A stretch of DNA of 64,000 nt, taken from the IMG/VR virus record IMGVR_UViG_3300010413_000023, positions 1 to 64,000 of that record, one strand, 5' to 3'. This DNA comes from a virus. Under the pieces are notes generated by a model. The model saw nothing but the letters and a program-made list of their open reading frames with translations. It had not been told where the DNA came from and did not search any database. This document shows, piece after piece, positions 1 through 8,661 of the stretch (the stretch's first letter is position 1; each line of letters starts with the position of its first letter). The position numbers and the translations under genes are program-made.

Positions 1-1487
1 CTGAAATAGTAGGACGTAACAGCGGCCCTTGTCGAGACGCCTCCTTTGTAAAAATAGGGGCTATCCTGATCCGGCTCCCTCGTATGCTGCAACGGGACGT
101 ATTTCACGTTCTGGATGCGGGCTGCAAGTTGCGGCGTTCGCAAGATGATACGTGGTTCTGTGAACGCCTGGATCTTGAAGCACGCGCCATTGGTGACGAT
201 GGCCCACGCGAAACGCCCATCAGGCGTCGAGCGGTAGTAACCATCGATCATCCCGCCGGTTCCGGCGATCTCTGCGGCGATGGCCCGATAGTCCTTGTAC
301 TGGATCTGCAAGGCCGGCCGGTTGCCCATATACGTGAGCGGCAAGATGTAGATGTCCGAACCGTACTCGCCTGCAGCATAGTTGGCGTTGTTGGCGTTGT
401 TCAGTTCGGGGATGCCGTCATCGATGATCACGGGCACCATGTCGCCGTTCAGCGGGATCACCTTGGTGCTGCGGAACCTGTCGCGCTCGTTCACGACCTC
501 GGTGCCGTTGAAATTGATGGTTTGCCCGGCTGCGGCTGCGAACGTCATCATAGAGCCGACGGTGCGCTGTAGCGGGATCAACTCGCTCAGAACCTGCCAG
601 CACGGGGAACGCATGACGATCACGGGTGAAACCGGATCGAGTCCCTGGCGCTCGGCATTGTGGCGGACGTAATAGTGCGCCATTTCGAGCGTCTGGTACA
701 GCGACGGGTTCTGCGTGGTCGCCAAGTCCTGATGTGCAAAGTTCTTCAGGTCAGAGTCCAGCGCCGGGCACGTTACACCCGCCCATGCGTCGAGGAACCC
801 GGTGTTGACCAGTTGCTGCAGGCCGCGAAACTCTCGGTAGGTCTGCCCGACGTTGTTGACCGGGTTACCGGTATAGACCATCGGCCCAAGCTTGTGCGCG
901 AACAGCGGGGGCAGCTCGAACATCAGCGCCCAGGCGGTTGCGATCTGCATCAAGTTGCTTTGGGTCATTGCCGTGCCGGGATGCCACGCGCTCGTTGATC
1001 CTAAGTTGGCATTCATCAGTTCCAGATTGATGTCGCCCCTGTTCAGCCGGTCAACGATTCTGGTGATGGTTAGATCTTGAGTCTCACGGCAGATTCGCGC
1101 CGTTGGCATGTGCTGGATGCACGCTTCCGTTTCACCAGAGATACAGTCGCCGCACTCGGTAGACTGTTCGGTCGTGCTGGTATCCTCAAAGCCGGTAATG
1201 AACGGGAGGAACACTTCCAGGTATGGCGATGCGATCTTGGGCAAAACGTCGCCCAGGCCGCGCCATTCCATCCGGCAGGAAATGACATCCGGTTCGATCC
1301 CGACGCCCACCGCGCCAAACATCGAGCCGGTGCCGTGGACCAGGTTAAACGTGCCGGTGTTGCCGACCGTCGCCTTTTGAGCGACGACGGCCTGTTTTTG
1401 CTGCTCTGCGAACGCATTGGCAACCGACTGATTGATCAGTTGCGTCATCGTCGCCATAAATTCTGGGGTCATTACGTTATTATCCAT
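1..1487 (-). CDS. Probable major capsid protein, 3' end outside window
   Basis: An open frame of at least 495 codons runs from ATG at 1487 to the left edge without a stop, so the C-terminus is missing. The start follows a strong AGGAGG site and reads MDNNVMTPEFMATMTQLIN. The protein lies directly downstream of the protease/scaffold gene, the usual place for an HK97-fold capsid protein, and its mixed, non-repetitive composition and length fit. Several Cys-containing stretches (for example ECGDCISGETEAC near residue 110) are unusual for capsid proteins and might bind metal or form disulfides. The call rests on gene order and size, because I recognise no signature motif; a large head-associated structural protein is the alternative. 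Confidence 0.75.
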   Translation of the reverse strand, partial: MDNNVMTPEFMATMTQLINQSVANAFAEQQKQAVVAQKATVGNTGTFNLVHGTGSMFGAVGVGIEPDVISCRMEWRGLGDVLPKIASPYLEVFLPFITGFEDTSTTEQSTECGDCISGETEACIQHMPTARICRETQDLTITRIVDRLNRGDINLELMNANLGSTSAWHPGTAMTQSNLMQIATAWALMFELPPLFAHKLGPMVYTGNPVNNVGQTYREFRGLQQLVNTGFLDAWAGVTCPALDSDLKNFAHQDLATTQNPSLYQTLEMAHYYVRHNAERQGLDPVSPVIVMRSPCWQVLSELIPLQRTVGSMMTFAAAAGQTINFNGTEVVNERDRFRSTKVIPLNGDMVPVIIDDGIPELNNANNANYAAGEYGSDIYILPLTYMGNRPALQIQYKDYRAIAAEIAGTGGMIDGYYRSTPDGRFAWAIVTNGACFKIQAFTEPRIILRTPQLAARIQNVKYVPLQHTREPDQDSPYFYKGGVSTRAAVTSYYF

Positions 1488-1506
1488 GGATACTACCTCC
1501 TCGGCG

Positions 1507-3105
1507 TCAGACCTTGACTTTTGGCATTGCCGCGTCGATGTCGCCCTGCACTGCCGCTATGACGCCTTCCAACAATTTTGCATTGTAGTTGTCTGCCTCG
1601 GGTTTCGTCTGTGGCAGCACGCGCCCCCTCGGCTCCGGCGTTTCTGACGCTATCTCCACCTGTGATGCCCTGACTTTCACCACGGGGGGCAGCTCGATCA
1701 GTTTGTTGAGGATCTTATCCTCGACCACGCCTTCTGCTTCGGCCACACGCGCCTTGAGACTGTCAATCTCTGCGCCCTGCTCTGCCAGCTTGGCCACGAG
1801 CGGGGCGGTCACTGCCTCGGCAAACGCTTTCAGCATTTCCGCATCCATCTGTGGAACGACCTCTTTTTCCTGAACCTCTGCCGGTTCTGTCACCTCTGGT
1901 TCGCTTTCCACGCCGCCGGTATCGGCGTCAGGTTCAACCGTGTCATCATCTTCAATTGCGATATTTGACAACATGGCTTTGATGCGTTCCCACACGGATG
2001 GTTTCTTCTTTTCCTGCTCTGCCGTTTCCGCCGGTTCAACCTCCTGTTTTTCGACGGTGTTCGGCTCATCTGGCGTCAATCGTTTTTCGGCCAGCATCTC
2101 GATTTCTTCCTCGGTGATGCCCAGTTGCTTGAGGGCATCCCTGGTTTCTTTGCTCATTTCCTTGTTCATAAACTCACCTCCGGTCATGGCTACGATTCGC
2201 GTTCCGAACGACGCTGCCATCTCTTGCGGTAGAATCGAGCGTTTTCGGATTCTGATATTGCCATGATATTTTTCACCGTCGAATTTTGACGGGTCATACA
2301 CAAACTTGATGCTGATGCCCCAGTGGTCTGGGTTTTCGGTGACGGCTTTCATTACACGCCGGGCCATGTCGGTATCGTCCCAGGTGCCGGACTCGACAAG
2401 TCGCTTGCCCGCGCGGGCCATCATGTCACACTTGCCTACGTCCGTGCCATCAACGTGAACCAGGTCGAGCTCGCCAAATTGCCCGGTGTCGTTGGCGTGC
2501 TGGATGGCGTCGTCCTGTGCCTTTTCGGTGACGATCTCAAATTCCTTATCCTTGACGGCCACGCTGGAAATGGCTGCCCACCGAGGCGTGCCATCAGCGG
2601 CCTTGTAGACGAAAAAGCGATCTTCACTCTCTGCGCTTTTTTTGGGCATTTCCTCGTCTTCGTCCATGTTGTCTTCTTTGCTTTCTGTCTCTTTTGCCAA
2701 CAGAGAGCGAGCGCGTTTCTGCAATGCCTCTTTATCCAGTCCCGGCGCATTGCTCTGCGGGATGCGGGCAATGGCGTTCCTCAAGTGCGGCAAGTCCACC
2801 GCTCCTTCTGCATTCTTGTACGGAAAATGGCGCATCGAACGGGGCACAGTTTTGCCCTCGTCATCTTTGTCACCACCTGACTCGACATAGAGAAAAGCCG
2901 AATCTGGCAAGTTGTTTACGTATGCCGTGTCCCAAACCGCCTTGCTTTCCTCTGCTTCCATTTCCGGCTCGCTGGCGTACAATGCCGCCATGTGGGCCTT
3001 TGCGGCTTCCTCCGTGGCGTGGCACTTTTCCGTTTCGATGGGATTGTCCCGCGTGCCTTTCACCACGCAATATTGCCCTTCTCGTTGCTCGATAAACCAC
3101 GGCAT
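1507..3105 (-). CDS. Prohead protease fused to scaffold domain
   Basis: This 532-aa protein probably cleaves itself and the capsid protein during head maturation. The first 120 residues contain the NNLPDSAFLYVE...PRSMRHFP...HLRNAIARIPQ pattern often found before phage protease domains. A serine protease domain of the prohead type follows, with candidate catalytic His217 (LDLVHVDG) and Ser265 (WGISIKF). After residue 310 the chain is acidic and Glu/Lys-rich with predicted coiled coil (residues 410-460), as expected for a scaffold that is digested away. The start at 3105 is preferred over an in-frame GTG at 3114 because GGAGG lies 8 nt upstream of it. It sits 19 bp before the capsid gene. Confidence 0.85.
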   Translation of the reverse strand: MPWFIEQREGQYCVVKGTRDNPIETEKCHATEEAAKAHMAALYASEPEMEAEESKAVWDTAYVNNLPDSAFLYVESGGDKDDEGKTVPRSMRHFPYKNAEGAVDLPHLRNAIARIPQSNAPGLDKEALQKRARSLLAKETESKEDNMDEDEEMPKKSAESEDRFFVYKAADGTPRWAAISSVAVKDKEFEIVTEKAQDDAIQHANDTGQFGELDLVHVDGTDVGKCDMMARAGKRLVESGTWDDTDMARRVMKAVTENPDHWGISIKFVYDPSKFDGEKYHGNIRIRKRSILPQEMAASFGTRIVAMTGGEFMNKEMSKETRDALKQLGITEEEIEMLAEKRLTPDEPNTVEKQEVEPAETAEQEKKKPSVWERIKAMLSNIAIEDDDTVEPDADTGGVESEPEVTEPAEVQEKEVVPQMDAEMLKAFAEAVTAPLVAKLAEQGAEIDSLKARVAEAEGVVEDKILNKLIELPPVVKVRASQVEIASETPEPRGRVLPQTKPEADNYNAKLLEGVIAAVQGDIDAAMPKVKV

Positions 3106-3122
3106 TATCGCCACCTCCTACG

Positions 3123-3788
3123 TCATTTACTGACGTGTTCGTACCATGACAAGTTGACGTTGGTCAGGTTCGCCGCCGTCCCACTCGTCACTCTCAAGAT
3201 ATATTTTGTATTTTGCTTGAGGATAATTTCCTCGTCGTTTCTCGTTCCAGCCGCGCCGCTTTTCGCCACGCCCGTCGCGCTGCCGCCTTTGTATAGATGG
3301 ATGCGCGTGCCGTCTGTCGATCCGCCTGCGTAGCCCTTGTGGATCGTGGTCGTGGCGGCTGTGGCGCTGTTCCTGTTCGAATTGCCTACCGTTTGCAGGA
3401 CGGAGCCGACGCGATCCGCGCCCTCGTACAACTCAAACTGAGTGATGGCCGAACCTTCCAAAATGAAAATCATGTGCGCCCAGCGCGTCGTGTTCGGTGT
3501 CGTGATCAGGTAATTCTGCACAACACCATTGCCCAGCTCCACCGCATCGGTGTACATAAAATGATCGCCCTCGTGAATCTCGTGATGGGCGTGGTCAATA
3601 CTCGTCATGCTCCGCGTGATACGATCCAATAACGCCGCTTCCCACGTGGCCTCATTGTAGCCATAAATGCGGACATCCGCCCCGCCGTCCAGCGTGATGG
3701 CCGAATAGGGCGACAGGATCAACCGTCCCTGATCGTCCATCAATACCGGTATTTTCACCCCGTCAATGTTTAATGGATAAAGCGGCAT
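3123..3788 (-). CDS. Putative virion accessory protein
   Basis: This 221-aa protein has no family I can name. It is rich in Gly, Thr and Asn with alternating hydrophobic residues, suggesting a beta-sandwich; the middle (TTIHKGYAGGSTDGTRIHLY) resembles glycine-rich loops in phage decoration and fiber proteins. It lies between the gp10-like and protease genes inside the head cluster, so a capsid-surface or head-tail accessory role is plausible. It overlaps the next upstream gene by 19 bp. Confidence 0.6.
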   Translation of the reverse strand: MPLYPLNIDGVKIPVLMDDQGRLILSPYSAITLDGGADVRIYGYNEATWEAALLDRITRSMTSIDHAHHEIHEGDHFMYTDAVELGNGVVQNYLITTPNTTRWAHMIFILEGSAITQFELYEGADRVGSVLQTVGNSNRNSATAATTTIHKGYAGGSTDGTRIHLYKGGSATGVAKSGAAGTRNDEEIILKQNTKYILRVTSGTAANLTNVNLSWYEHVSK

Positions 3789-4111
3789 AATACCTCACTT
3801 ACTACGAAAAGTGCGCCAAGTCCGACCATTGCCCAAACCATCGCTTTTCTGGTCATCTCGATCTGCCCGCAAATGGCCCACGATGCCCACCACAGCTCAA
3901 CCATCACTTTCCTGTCGGCCTCGACAATGGCGGCGGCGTTCCAGTCCCCGGCCTCGATGCGTCTTGACGCCGCGCTGTTGATCGCCGCCTGCACGTCGTC
4001 GTGAAACTGGGGCAGACCGCGCACCGTCACGGGTATGGGGTTGCCCTCGCCGACGATCTGATACGTACCATCGGGGCGCTGCATGCTGTACTCAAATGGG
4101 CGGCTGTTCAC
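3770..4111 (-). CDS. Small membrane-anchored protein of the head cluster
   Basis: This 113-aa protein starts with GTG at 4111, overlapping the upstream stop as GTGA. The N-terminal half is polar and the C-terminal 35 residues (KAMVWAMVGLGALFVVSEVL) form one clear transmembrane helix. The function is unknown. A tail-anchored protein among virion genes could be a minor structural protein or act on the host membrane. Confidence 0.6.
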   Translation of the reverse strand: MNSRPFEYSMQRPDGTYQIVGEGNPIPVTVRGLPQFHDDVQAAINSAASRRIEAGDWNAAAIVEADRKVMVELWWASWAICGQIEMTRKAMVWAMVGLGALFVVSEVLCRFIH

Positions 4112-4587
4112 GCTTGCCCCCTGGCATTGGTCGCCCTGGCAATGTCATTCATCCGTCTTTGCATAGCTGATTTGAATGGGCCTTTCCGGTTGCGGATGAT
4201 AATGTCCGTCCAGCCACGAGCCTCGATGCCCGGTCGTGGATGTGCTTTGCTAATAAACAGCACCCGCCCCCTGCCAGCCCCTGATATGAGCCGCCCTGGC
4301 GTTGTCTTGCTTTTCCAGTCGCGGGAAAGTGTCGCGTAACGCACCTTTGTGCCCTCGTGCAGGAAAAAATATATCCTGTCATCGGTCAGGTTTGTTGCCT
4401 TGATCTCGGTTTTGCTCTGGAACATTTCGAGTTCGTGTTCTGGCTTGTTGCGCCAGGTTCGCGTCGTTTTCTGGTATTCGGTTTGCTCTTTTTCGCCTTC
4501 TTCTTGGACCCCATCGGCCAGCATTGACAGCATCAATTCGATGTCGATCTTTTTCGGGCGAATCAGTTTCATTGTTACCGTTGGCAT
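4108..4587 (-). CDS. HK97 gp10-like tail-completion candidate
   Basis: This 159-aa basic protein has the size and position of the gp10/tail-completion proteins that lie between portal and tail genes. The C-terminal HPRPGIEARGWTDII followed by a basic helix (FKSAMQRRMNDIARA) recalls that family, but I see no decisive motif. The start is ATG at 4587. The N-terminus MPTVTMKLIRPKKI is echoed by a 20-residue reading frame just upstream (4637-4575). Confidence 0.45.
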   Translation of the reverse strand: MPTVTMKLIRPKKIDIELMLSMLADGVQEEGEKEQTEYQKTTRTWRNKPEHELEMFQSKTEIKATNLTDDRIYFFLHEGTKVRYATLSRDWKSKTTPGRLISGAGRGRVLFISKAHPRPGIEARGWTDIIIRNRKGPFKSAMQRRMNDIARATNARGQA

Positions 4588-4637
4588 TGTTTGAGCCTTT
4601 TCGGTTTGATCAGCTTTGTCTGAATGACGACTGGCAT
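4575..4637 (-). CDS. Possible 20-residue leader peptide
   Basis: A short frame (MPVVIQTKLIKPKRLKQCQR) starts at ATG 4637 behind a weak purine-rich site and ends 12 bp inside the next gene, whose N-terminus (MPTVTMKLIRPKKI) it resembles. It could be a translation-coupling leader or the remnant of a partial duplication. Evidence for expression is weak. Confidence 0.25.
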   Translation of the reverse strand: MPVVIQTKLIKPKRLKQCQR

Positions 4638-4641
4638 CTCA

Positions 4642-5544
4642 TCACCTGTATTGTATCTTCTCTGGTTCGTCGTATGTGTTCCCGGCAATGACCAGATCGG
4701 TATATCCCGGTCCGACGCTAATGTGATACCACGACGCCGCGCAGTTATACATATAGTTATCGGAGATCGTGATCCTGGTTGCGTTATCGGCAATCGTTAC
4801 CCCGCCAAATCCTCCGATATTGATAGTATTTCCCGATACCTCGATGTCTTCCCGCATTCCGGCCGGCGCGTCGTTCGCTGAAACCTGGATCGCATATCCT
4901 TTTGGCCTGGCCAAGGTGTTTCCCGATACTACAAGCTGTTTTGCTCCTCCGTGCCCCATACAAATTAATGAGTTATCATCATCAGTTATGGTATTACCGG
5001 CAATAAGTCCTATAGTGACCCCGTTATAATGGATGGCATGCTGGTGGCCGTGATGGATGTGACAGTTTTGCACAGTGACATTGGAACAATGAACCGGCTG
5101 TATTCCATCCCCCTTGCTGTGATGTACCTCACAATCCTCTATCAGCGCTCCATTCACATAATCCAGATGGATAACTTCCGGAGTTAGAATATACTCCCCC
5201 TGGCCGTCTCTATTGCCATCAAATTGTATGCCGGACAAGTAAAAGTTGCTACAGTGGTTGACGTTGAGTATCCCATAGTTGGATTCTGGCGTATTGTCTG
5301 CCATCCTGATAATTGTGCCTGTCGTTCCCGTTCCGGTCAGAAACACGTCATCCTTTGTTATCGTGATTGGCTGGGTGACGATATACGTTCCTGCTCCCAG
5401 CGTGACCGTCCCACCGTCTCCCGATAGGTTATCTATCAGGCTCTGAATGTAAAACGGGCCATACTCGTTGACCGTAACGCCAGACCAGCTTGAGCCACCG
5501 CCGAATAGATAAAATGTCAAGGCGATCATTCTTCGCAGATTCAT
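4642..5544 (-). CDS. Right-handed beta-helix protein (pectate-lyase-like)
   Basis: This 300-aa protein is built of parallel beta-helix coils: repeating units such as NHCSNFYLSGIQFDGN, VIEDCEVHHSKGDGI and VSGNTLARPKGYAIQV place short strands and Asn/Gly turns at regular spacing from about residue 45 to the end. Phages use this fold in tailspikes and depolymerases that cut surface polysaccharide. Clustered histidines (CHIHHGHQHAIHYNG) near residue 170 could bind metal. The start at 5544 is chosen because it overlaps the upstream stop as TAATG; an upstream in-frame ATG at 5565 is possible. The first 20 residues are hydrophobic and may be a weak signal. Confidence 0.75.
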   Translation of the reverse strand: MNLRRMIALTFYLFGGGSSWSGVTVNEYGPFYIQSLIDNLSGDGGTVTLGAGTYIVTQPITITKDDVFLTGTGTTGTIIRMADNTPESNYGILNVNHCSNFYLSGIQFDGNRDGQGEYILTPEVIHLDYVNGALIEDCEVHHSKGDGIQPVHCSNVTVQNCHIHHGHQHAIHYNGVTIGLIAGNTITDDDNSLICMGHGGAKQLVVSGNTLARPKGYAIQVSANDAPAGMREDIEVSGNTINIGGFGGVTIADNATRITISDNYMYNCAASWYHISVGPGYTDLVIAGNTYDEPEKIQYR

Positions 5545-6788
5545 TATGGGCTGGCCCCACTCCACTTGTGAAGCGCGGCGTACTCGTCGCCCGTCCCGCG
5601 TGCGAATACCTGAAACAGATCCATTGTATTGCCCACGTTGGTGGTAAATAGTCCTTGCCGCGTTCCCGTTTGTAATGCCGCATCTGCAATAACCGATGTG
5701 GCCCCTACTATGGCATTGTTAAGGTAAAGCGAAAATGACGTTCCGTCCGAAATAACCCGAATATCACCCGCGCCAATCGCAACAGCCGCAGTGATGACGG
5801 TTGTCTCTACCCCCGCCACTCGTTTGATCAACTGACAGTTCGTGCCGTCGTGGACACCTCTGACATAGTTATCCGCGTCCACATAGCGGAGGACGATCCC
5901 GACCTCATCGCCTGCTCTGGTTATTGTTGTCCTCATAACGGCACTGATAACCCCGGTGTCTACCGTTGCGATGCCGATACCACCGGCCAATGCGGTGCAG
6001 GTCGCCACGTTTCCGGCTATTGCCCATGTACCCACGCTGTCCGCCCACGCGGTGGATGTGCAACCCTGGCCATCAGGACCCGTTGCTTCCGTTGAGCCAA
6101 GCGCGCCATTGGCACGAGTAAAAGTATCGTAAGCGGATGGTATGGGCAACCAGAGCGTAATAGGCACCCTCACAAAGTCCTCTGTAAACGTGATCGCCAC
6201 AATACCAGAACACAGGGCATTGACAACGGCAAGTGGCGTATTGGCCCCCGTCGTCAATGAGTAGAGCATTTTCCACTGCGTGTCATATCCGAACAGGTAT
6301 GCTCCGGCAGTCCTCAACACCAAAGCGGTCACGGAAAAATTCGCCAGAACACCCAAATAAGGCAACGGCGTCACGGCAGCCAGTCGATAATGTATCCCTG
6401 TCGTGATGGCCCGGAAAAAAGGCTCTCCACTGGTCGTTAGTGCCGCGATGTTACTCGATACGCCCCAGTACGTGTTGGCCTGACCGGTCATTTTGAACAG
6501 AATGACCCGTCCAGATTGTCGCGCTATTGTCTCCAACACGTAAAATACCGGATCGCCGGTTGTTCCCGCTCCGTTTGCCGTCGAGTTTCCAGCCCCTACC
6601 GAAACCAGGTTCCCTGTATCCGTCAGAGTTCTGGTTCCGGGGCCGGGCGTCGCGGGCGTGCCGTTCACCGATCCGGCAGCGCGGGTATCCGTAAACTCGT
6701 CGTCGAGCAAATACTGCTCTCCGTGAACGCCGCCGCCCTGATCGGGCACGCTCAAAATGCCCAGGTTGTGAATCCCATACCGGCGCAT
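5544..6788 (-). CDS. Virion protein with concanavalin/LamG-like domain
   Basis: This 414-aa protein has two beta-rich halves. From about residue 220 (YDTFTRANGALGSTEATGP) to the end it matches the pattern of phage LamG/concanavalin-like sandwich domains: DxFxRANG...GxxW...GN, then VVxR..DxxNYVRG, then DGTSFSLYLN. These usually bind glycans. The N-terminal half is Gly/Thr-rich and probably also beta-sheet. It lies between two other accessory virion genes, so a capsid-decorating or host-adhesion protein is likely. Confidence 0.65.
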   Translation of the reverse strand: MRRYGIHNLGILSVPDQGGGVHGEQYLLDDEFTDTRAAGSVNGTPATPGPGTRTLTDTGNLVSVGAGNSTANGAGTTGDPVFYVLETIARQSGRVILFKMTGQANTYWGVSSNIAALTTSGEPFFRAITTGIHYRLAAVTPLPYLGVLANFSVTALVLRTAGAYLFGYDTQWKMLYSLTTGANTPLAVVNALCSGIVAITFTEDFVRVPITLWLPIPSAYDTFTRANGALGSTEATGPDGQGCTSTAWADSVGTWAIAGNVATCTALAGGIGIATVDTGVISAVMRTTITRAGDEVGIVLRYVDADNYVRGVHDGTNCQLIKRVAGVETTVITAAVAIGAGDIRVISDGTSFSLYLNNAIVGATSVIADAALQTGTRQGLFTTNVGNTMDLFQVFARGTGDEYAALHKWSGASP

Positions 6789-6789
6789 G

Positions 6790-7299
6790 TTACAGCTCCC
6801 GTCTTGCTACGTGAACCTGTAAGGTAAAGTCGTCGCCCGCACTGATGCCTGCCGTGTCGTAGACGCGCAAGTCATACAGCGGCGGCAGAAACACGGTGGG
6901 CGGAAACGGTGTCATCAGAAAGGTGGTGTTACGAAACGCACCGAGATCGGCCAGCGACGGCGCGAACATATAACGCCGGGTGAGCGATGCCGCCTGTGTC
7001 GCGCCTGCTACCACGCGCCCGATCACAGCGTCGGCAGCGTCACGGATGTCCACCACGATCTGGCGGTTGCCCGCGTTGGCGTCCGAGATATATTCGACAA
7101 ATATAAACAATACCTGGTACTCATACCCCGCCGGGACGGTGATCACTTTCGAGTTCTGATTCGCCGTCACGTCAGACAAGTGCCAGATTTGCCAGTCGGT
7201 GGCGTTGATCAAGGTGACAGGAATGCCACTGCTGGAATCGATCCGCGCCATCGTTCCATCATTGCCCAGAAGGCTATAACATATTGTACTTTTTGCCAT
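6790..7299 (-). CDS. Putative virion accessory protein
   Basis: This 169-aa protein is predicted to be mostly beta-sheet (AGYEYQVLFIFVEYISDA, NRQIVVDIRDAADAVIG). No named family is recognised. ATG at 7299 follows AGGAGT. It ends 2 bp before the LamG-like gene, so the two are probably translated together. Position suggests a head or decoration protein. Confidence 0.6.
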   Translation of the reverse strand: MAKSTICYSLLGNDGTMARIDSSSGIPVTLINATDWQIWHLSDVTANQNSKVITVPAGYEYQVLFIFVEYISDANAGNRQIVVDIRDAADAVIGRVVAGATQAASLTRRYMFAPSLADLGAFRNTTFLMTPFPPTVFLPPLYDLRVYDTAGISAGDDFTLQVHVARREL

Positions 7300-7348
7300 T
7301 TCTTACTCCTATAAAACGATCACGGCAGGCTTGGGAGTCTGCCCTTGG

Positions 7349-8026
7349 TTATTGACAAGCTCTTTTACTCATCATATCCGATAAAATCGCTTTCCAGTGT
7401 TTGCGCTTGCTGTTTGTCCGACAATGACAAGACACGCAAAGAGTAATCAGATTAGAAGGCCGCAAGTTCGCCTTATCATAATCGATATGATGTACCTGCA
7501 ATTTTGGTTCTTGTTTTCCACAAAGCATACATTGAAAACGATCCCTTTTTCGGATAAGTACCTTTAGTTCTTCATTGAACTCACGAGGATATGGGGTAGG
7601 TTCAATTCTTCGTGCCGCATATTTGCATTCTTTTGAACAGTACCTTCCTCGTTTCTCATCTCTTGCTCTTGCCTGGCGAGTGACAAATTCTACACCGCAC
7701 CACTCGCAAATGCACTCCGCGCCACCGCCCTTCCAATGGAATGCAATTTCTCCAGTCATTGTAGACTGCCACCGAGAGCGACATTCTTGTGAACAGAAAC
7801 GTATTGTGTGTGATGGTTTGTTGTAAATAACTTTTCCGCAAATTTCACAATGGTATTCTGCCGTTCCGCCATTTCTCCAAAGTGGATTATTTGTCCCAAC
7901 ATTTCCCGCAACACAGCATTCCTTTGAACAAAACCTACCACGCCCCGCTTTCGCCCTAGAAGGAATAATCTCAAATGACTTTCCGCAAAATTCACAAACC
8001 TTAGCGATTCTATACTTTTTTGTCAT
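7349..8026 (-). CDS. HNH homing endonuclease with multiple zinc fingers
   Basis: This 225-aa protein carries three Cys-pair modules (CEFCGKSF...CSKEC, CEICGKV...CSQEC, CEWCGVEF...CSKEC) followed by an HNH nuclease core, CMLCGK...LQVHHIDYDKANLRPSNLITLCVSC. This layout is typical of free-standing phage homing nucleases that bind and cut DNA to spread their own gene. The start at 8026 overlaps the MuF stop as ATGA, so expression is coupled to MuF. The reading frame is open much further upstream, but that part is the MuF gene in another frame. It interrupts the portal-MuF-capsid order, as expected for a selfish insert. Confidence 0.88.
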   Translation of the reverse strand: MTKKYRIAKVCEFCGKSFEIIPSRAKAGRGRFCSKECCVAGNVGTNNPLWRNGGTAEYHCEICGKVIYNKPSHTIRFCSQECRSRWQSTMTGEIAFHWKGGGAECICEWCGVEFVTRQARARDEKRGRYCSKECKYAARRIEPTPYPREFNEELKVLIRKRDRFQCMLCGKQEPKLQVHHIDYDKANLRPSNLITLCVSCHCRTNSKRKHWKAILSDMMSKRACQ

Positions 8027-8661
8027 CTGTATTCTTTCGTGCAGCGGCAATTTGTTAAACCAAGGCATGTTGTTTGTCCTGCAATTACGTTGCCCGATCC
8101 AGGTTGAGCAAAAAACCCTAAATTTTGCCATCCCATCGCGTCGGCGTCCGAACACGGGCCACAAGTCGAATCGTCGCCGACGGCGTGCCACCGTTCTTGT
8201 GTCATCCCCTGGTCACGGGCTTGCATATCCTGAACCCGCCAGTACACCTCACGCGATGAATTGAGATACATTTTTGTGCGGGCTTCAATTTGCGCCGCTG
8301 TCAAGCTCCCGCTTTCGATCTGCTTGGCGAAATCCTTGAGATAGTTGTACTGTTCTCGAACCGAACCGCCGACCATACCCCACAAACGGGGCGTCATCTG
8401 TTCGCGTCCGCCCGCCGCCAGCATTGCCTGTTGAGCATAAGCATTCTTGATCTGGCGGGCAAATCCGGTTTGCCAATCGGCTACACTCAAGCGTTTATCG
8501 GCGAGCATTGTATTAAGCGTCGCAACCGGGTTTTCAACCGTCCGATCAACAATGCTGTCTACCAGCCCCAGGATCGTCTCGCGTCCGACAAACTGTCCCG
8601 TCGCAAGGTTGCGGTATCGCCCCGTTGTTGTTTCCCATACCCACTGGATAACGTTAGCCAC
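8023..8661 (-). CDS. MuF-like minor head protein
   Basis: This 212-aa protein is of the SPP1 gp7/Mu gpF class, a minor capsid component acting near the portal in DNA packaging or injection. The C-terminal third has the family pattern QERWHAVGDDSTCGPCSDADAM...TTCLGLTNCRCTKEYR with a four-Cys metal site. The start is GTG at 8661, overlapping the portal stop by 8 bp (GTGGCTAA), with GGAGG about 12 nt upstream. Confidence 0.88.
   Translation of the reverse strand: MANVIQWVWETTTGRYRNLATGQFVGRETILGLVDSIVDRTVENPVATLNTMLADKRLSVADWQTGFARQIKNAYAQQAMLAAGGREQMTPRLWGMVGGSVREQYNYLKDFAKQIESGSLTAAQIEARTKMYLNSSREVYWRVQDMQARDQGMTQERWHAVGDDSTCGPCSDADAMGWQNLGFFAQPGSGNVIAGQTTCLGLTNCRCTKEYR

Noticed and set aside
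1077-1517. Plus-strand open frame of 146 codons
   Set aside because: It lies opposite the well supported capsid frame and has no ribosome site.
4769-5029. Plus-strand frames opposite the beta-helix gene
   Set aside because: Regular shadow frames caused by the repeat structure of the beta-helix gene.
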